Shown here piece after piece: positions 15,478-16,640 of a DNA stretch of 16,640 nt. This DNA is from CAZODA01 sp964578485. GTDB lineage: Bacteria; Bacteroidota; Bacteroidia; Bacteroidales; Marinilabiliaceae. The DNA lies in the NCBI GenBank assembly GCA_964578485.1, contig CAZODA010000061.1, forward strand, positions 1-16,640, read 5' to 3'. A program made the position numbers and the translations under genes. Numbering within the stretch: the first letter of the stretch is position 1; each line of letters opens with the position of its first letter. The notes below the pieces were generated by a model that did not search any database, was not told where the DNA came from, and saw only the letters and a program-made list of their open reading frames with translations.

Positions 15478-15954
15478 TCATATAAAAAGTGAGCTTTTTA
15501 GTCGGCGAAAAAATACTACAACAGCATAGGATATTCTGCCGCTTAGCCAGAATAAGACAGCCGTTACAGGCGCTGTTTTAGCTAATATTTTGCCAAGTCT
15601 GCCAATAGAATGCTTTGCTAAAAACCAGCGACTCGATACTATTCCGCCTACTTTGCCTTTCACATCTTTGAAAGCTATGGCTTTGTCGGGATTTAGATTG
15701 GCATCACCACGAGTATGACAAATTCCACCCGAAAAATGAATTAGACGGTGGGCAATAAATTTGTTGTTTTGTATAAATACTATTATTTGTCCTATTTCGA
15801 GTTCTTCGTAAGTGATGGGTGAAATACGAATGATGTCATCTTTCATTAAAAAGGGAAACATACTCATACCGCTTACAGGAATCTGAACTTCCTTCCCCTC
15901 TTTAAGTAAGGTATCAATCCAAATTAAATATTCATTTTCTGAAAAAGATGACAT
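15478..15954 (-). CDS. S24/S26 family peptidase, SipW-like signal peptidase homologue
   Basis: This 158-residue protein has the type I signal peptidase box PVSGMSMFPFL (26-36) with nucleophile S31, then EIGQIIVF (53-60), FIAHRLI (66-72) with H69, and HTRGDANLNPD (80-90). Histidine in the HR motif, where bacterial LepB has lysine, points to the S26B (ER/SipW) type with a Ser-His mechanism. It lacks the usual N-terminal membrane anchor: the first 25 residues are polar and amphipathic. A hydrophobic stretch near the C-terminus (about 128-150) could contact the membrane. Similar short proteins exist in Bacteroidota; the substrate is unknown and no secreted precursor gene adjoins it. The ATG at 15954 is preceded by a near-consensus promoter. 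Confidence 0.8.
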   Translation of the reverse strand: MSSFSENEYLIWIDTLLKEGKEVQIPVSGMSMFPFLMKDDIIRISPITYEELEIGQIIVFIQNNKFIAHRLIHFSGGICHTRGDANLNPDKAIAFKDVKGKVGGIVSSRWFLAKHSIGRLGKILAKTAPVTAVLFWLSGRISYAVVVFFRRLKSSLFI

Positions 15955-15971
15955 TTAAATGTGAGTTTATG

Positions 15972-16001
15972 TAAAGATATAATTTTATTTTTATCAGCCA
16001 A
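15972..16001 (-). promoter_or_regulatory. Candidate promoter of the S26 peptidase gene
   Basis: On the minus strand TATCTTTA (15972-15979) differs from TAnnTTTG by the final base, with TTG (15999-16001) 19 bases upstream. The -33 element lies inside the first unit of the neighbouring heptamer array. Confidence 0.4.
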
Positions 16002-16057
16002 CAGTCATCAATGAACAATGAACAATGAACAATGAACAATGAATAATGAACAGTAAA
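15995..16057 (+). repeat. Heptamer tandem array, second locus
   Basis: Nine phased 7-mers read CAGCCAA, CAGTCAT, five copies of CAATGAA, TAATGAA and CAGTAAA. It shares the 13-base junction CAGTCATCAATGA and the terminal CAGTAAA with the array at 6620-6742. Confidence 0.85.
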
Positions 16058-16178
16058 TAAGTTATAAATTATAAATTATGAGTTAATTAGCAGATGTGAT
16101 AATTTGATAATTAGCAGATGAATTAATGGTTAGTTGATTAGTCGCAGATTTATAGGCTGAAAGCCTTATATATTACAG

Positions 16179-16247
16179 CCTCCCGCCATACCTGTCCCGC
16201 TGTAAGCGGGAGGCGAGCCTCGCGGGATAGGTTGGGGCAACGCCCCA
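16179..16247. repeat. Nested GC-rich inverted repeats
   Basis: CCTCCCGC (16179-16186) pairs with GCGGGAGG (16206-16213). ACCTGTCCCGC (16190-16200) pairs with GCGGGATAGGT (16222-16232) with one mismatch. TGGGGC (16233-16238), loop AAC and GCCCCA (16242-16247) form a small hairpin. The first two stems interleave, so they are alternative rather than simultaneous structures. Confidence 0.55.
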
Positions 16248-16319
16248 TGTTGTTGAATTCCTACACCCCCTGCGCCTTGAAGAGGCAACATAAAATTAAC
16301 GAAAAATAGAAGAAGGTCA

Positions 16320-16534
16320 CATTCCTAACGGAATGCGGCTGGGGAGGGATGAGCATGTTTTCTACCGAGCGTTGCAATCCTACGGATTGCAGCAAACCGA
16401 GCTGTTCCGTAAATAAAAAACCATCCATTAAGAATGAAACTCTTGTAAAAAAAACCAGTTACGTAAAAATCATTCCGTAGGAATGAATCGCTCGGTAAAA
16501 CCAGTAATAGTGTCTCATCTTGCATTCCGTTAGG
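16320..16534. mobile_element. REP-doublet / MITE-like nested inverted-repeat element
   Basis: The outer arms are CCTAACGGAATGC (16324-16336) and its exact 13-base reverse complement (16522-16534). Inside these, TACCGAGCG (16363-16371) is the exact inverse of CGCTCGGTA (16489-16497). Each inner arm adjoins a small hairpin: TGCAATCC with loop TAC (16373-16391), and TCATTCC with loop GTA (16470-16486). The left outer arm also carries the hairpin CATTCC, loop TAAC (16320-16335). It encodes no protein, which fits a non-autonomous element; the mobilising enzyme and target site are not visible. Confidence 0.5.
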
Positions 16535-16640
16535 TTTTTTAGCGTAGCGGAATCCCGTTTTCAACGGGACAGGTTCCCGCCGAGACTTGCCGAAGGCGGG
16601 GGTTGCTGTATATGAGGGTTTTACCTTGCAAATCAACTAA

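Larger units (their letters stand above)
15985..16640. repeat. Mosaic intergenic repeat cluster 2
   Basis: The last 686 bp of the window after the S26 gene contain no credible gene. The order is heptamers (15995-16057), an AT-rich heptamer-like run (16062-16089: TTATAAA twice, TTATGAG, TTAATTA), inverted relatives of the octamer array (16081-16162), nested GC-rich stems (16179-16246), a REP-doublet-like element (16320-16534) and further palindromes to the end. The cluster continues past the window edge. The 103-codon minus-strand frame at 16325-16636 reads straight through inverted repeats and is not called. Confidence 0.75.

Noticed and set aside
16325..16636. 103-codon minus-strand frame at the window end
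   Set aside because: It reads straight through the nested inverted repeats; the composition reflects the palindromes and there is no promoter or start context.

Overview
The window looks like a chromosomal segment from a member of the Bacteroidota, probably a Bacteroidales-like lineage. The DNA is AT-rich, and several genes are preceded by a TAnnTTTG -7 box, most clearly at 4036-4043, 5904-5911, 6208-6215 and 7376-7383. Shine-Dalgarno sequences are mostly absent, and the proteins have a Bacteroidota flavour (bifunctional Rel, a small GroES-like protein, a SipW-like S26 peptidase). No phage, plasmid, CRISPR, rRNA or tRNA was seen. The species cannot be named from this sequence.

Layout. 83-1522 (+) encodes a coiled-coil / class III cyclase-like / HD fusion. 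It meets, with one base between the stop codons, a minus-strand run made of a membrane metallophosphoesterase (1524-2666), glyA (2691-3971) and a CLC chloride channel/transporter with CBS domains (4069-5856). glyA has its own promoter. A divergent AT-rich gap leads to a stand-alone GroES-like gene (6231-6614), then a 793-bp repeat-filled gap, then a plus-strand series: a FabK/nitronate-monooxygenase-like flavoprotein (7408-8364), two adjacent M16 peptidase-family genes (8485-11018), rel (11098-13326), a fur-family regulator (start corrected to 13391) and purA (14171-15430). A small S26 signal-peptidase-like gene faces purA from the minus strand (15478-15954), and a second repeat cluster fills the end of the window.

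How the genes relate. Most are housekeeping or regulatory. GlyA feeds one-carbon units into purine synthesis, PurA commits IMP to AMP, and Rel makes and destroys (p)ppGpp, an alarmone known to inhibit purine enzymes in other bacteria. Rel-fur-purA therefore form a plausible nutrient/metal response neighbourhood. The M16 pair looks like a catalytic subunit plus a non-catalytic partner.

The most unusual material is non-coding. The gaps at 6615-7340 and 15985-16640 are mosaics of heptamer and octamer tandem arrays, perfect hairpins with three-base loops and GC-rich inverted repeats. They share at least six short blocks in direct or inverted orientation, which suggests a dispersed, modular intergenic repeat family. 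The inner part of the second cluster (16320-16534) is a nested inverted-repeat element resembling a REP doublet or MITE.
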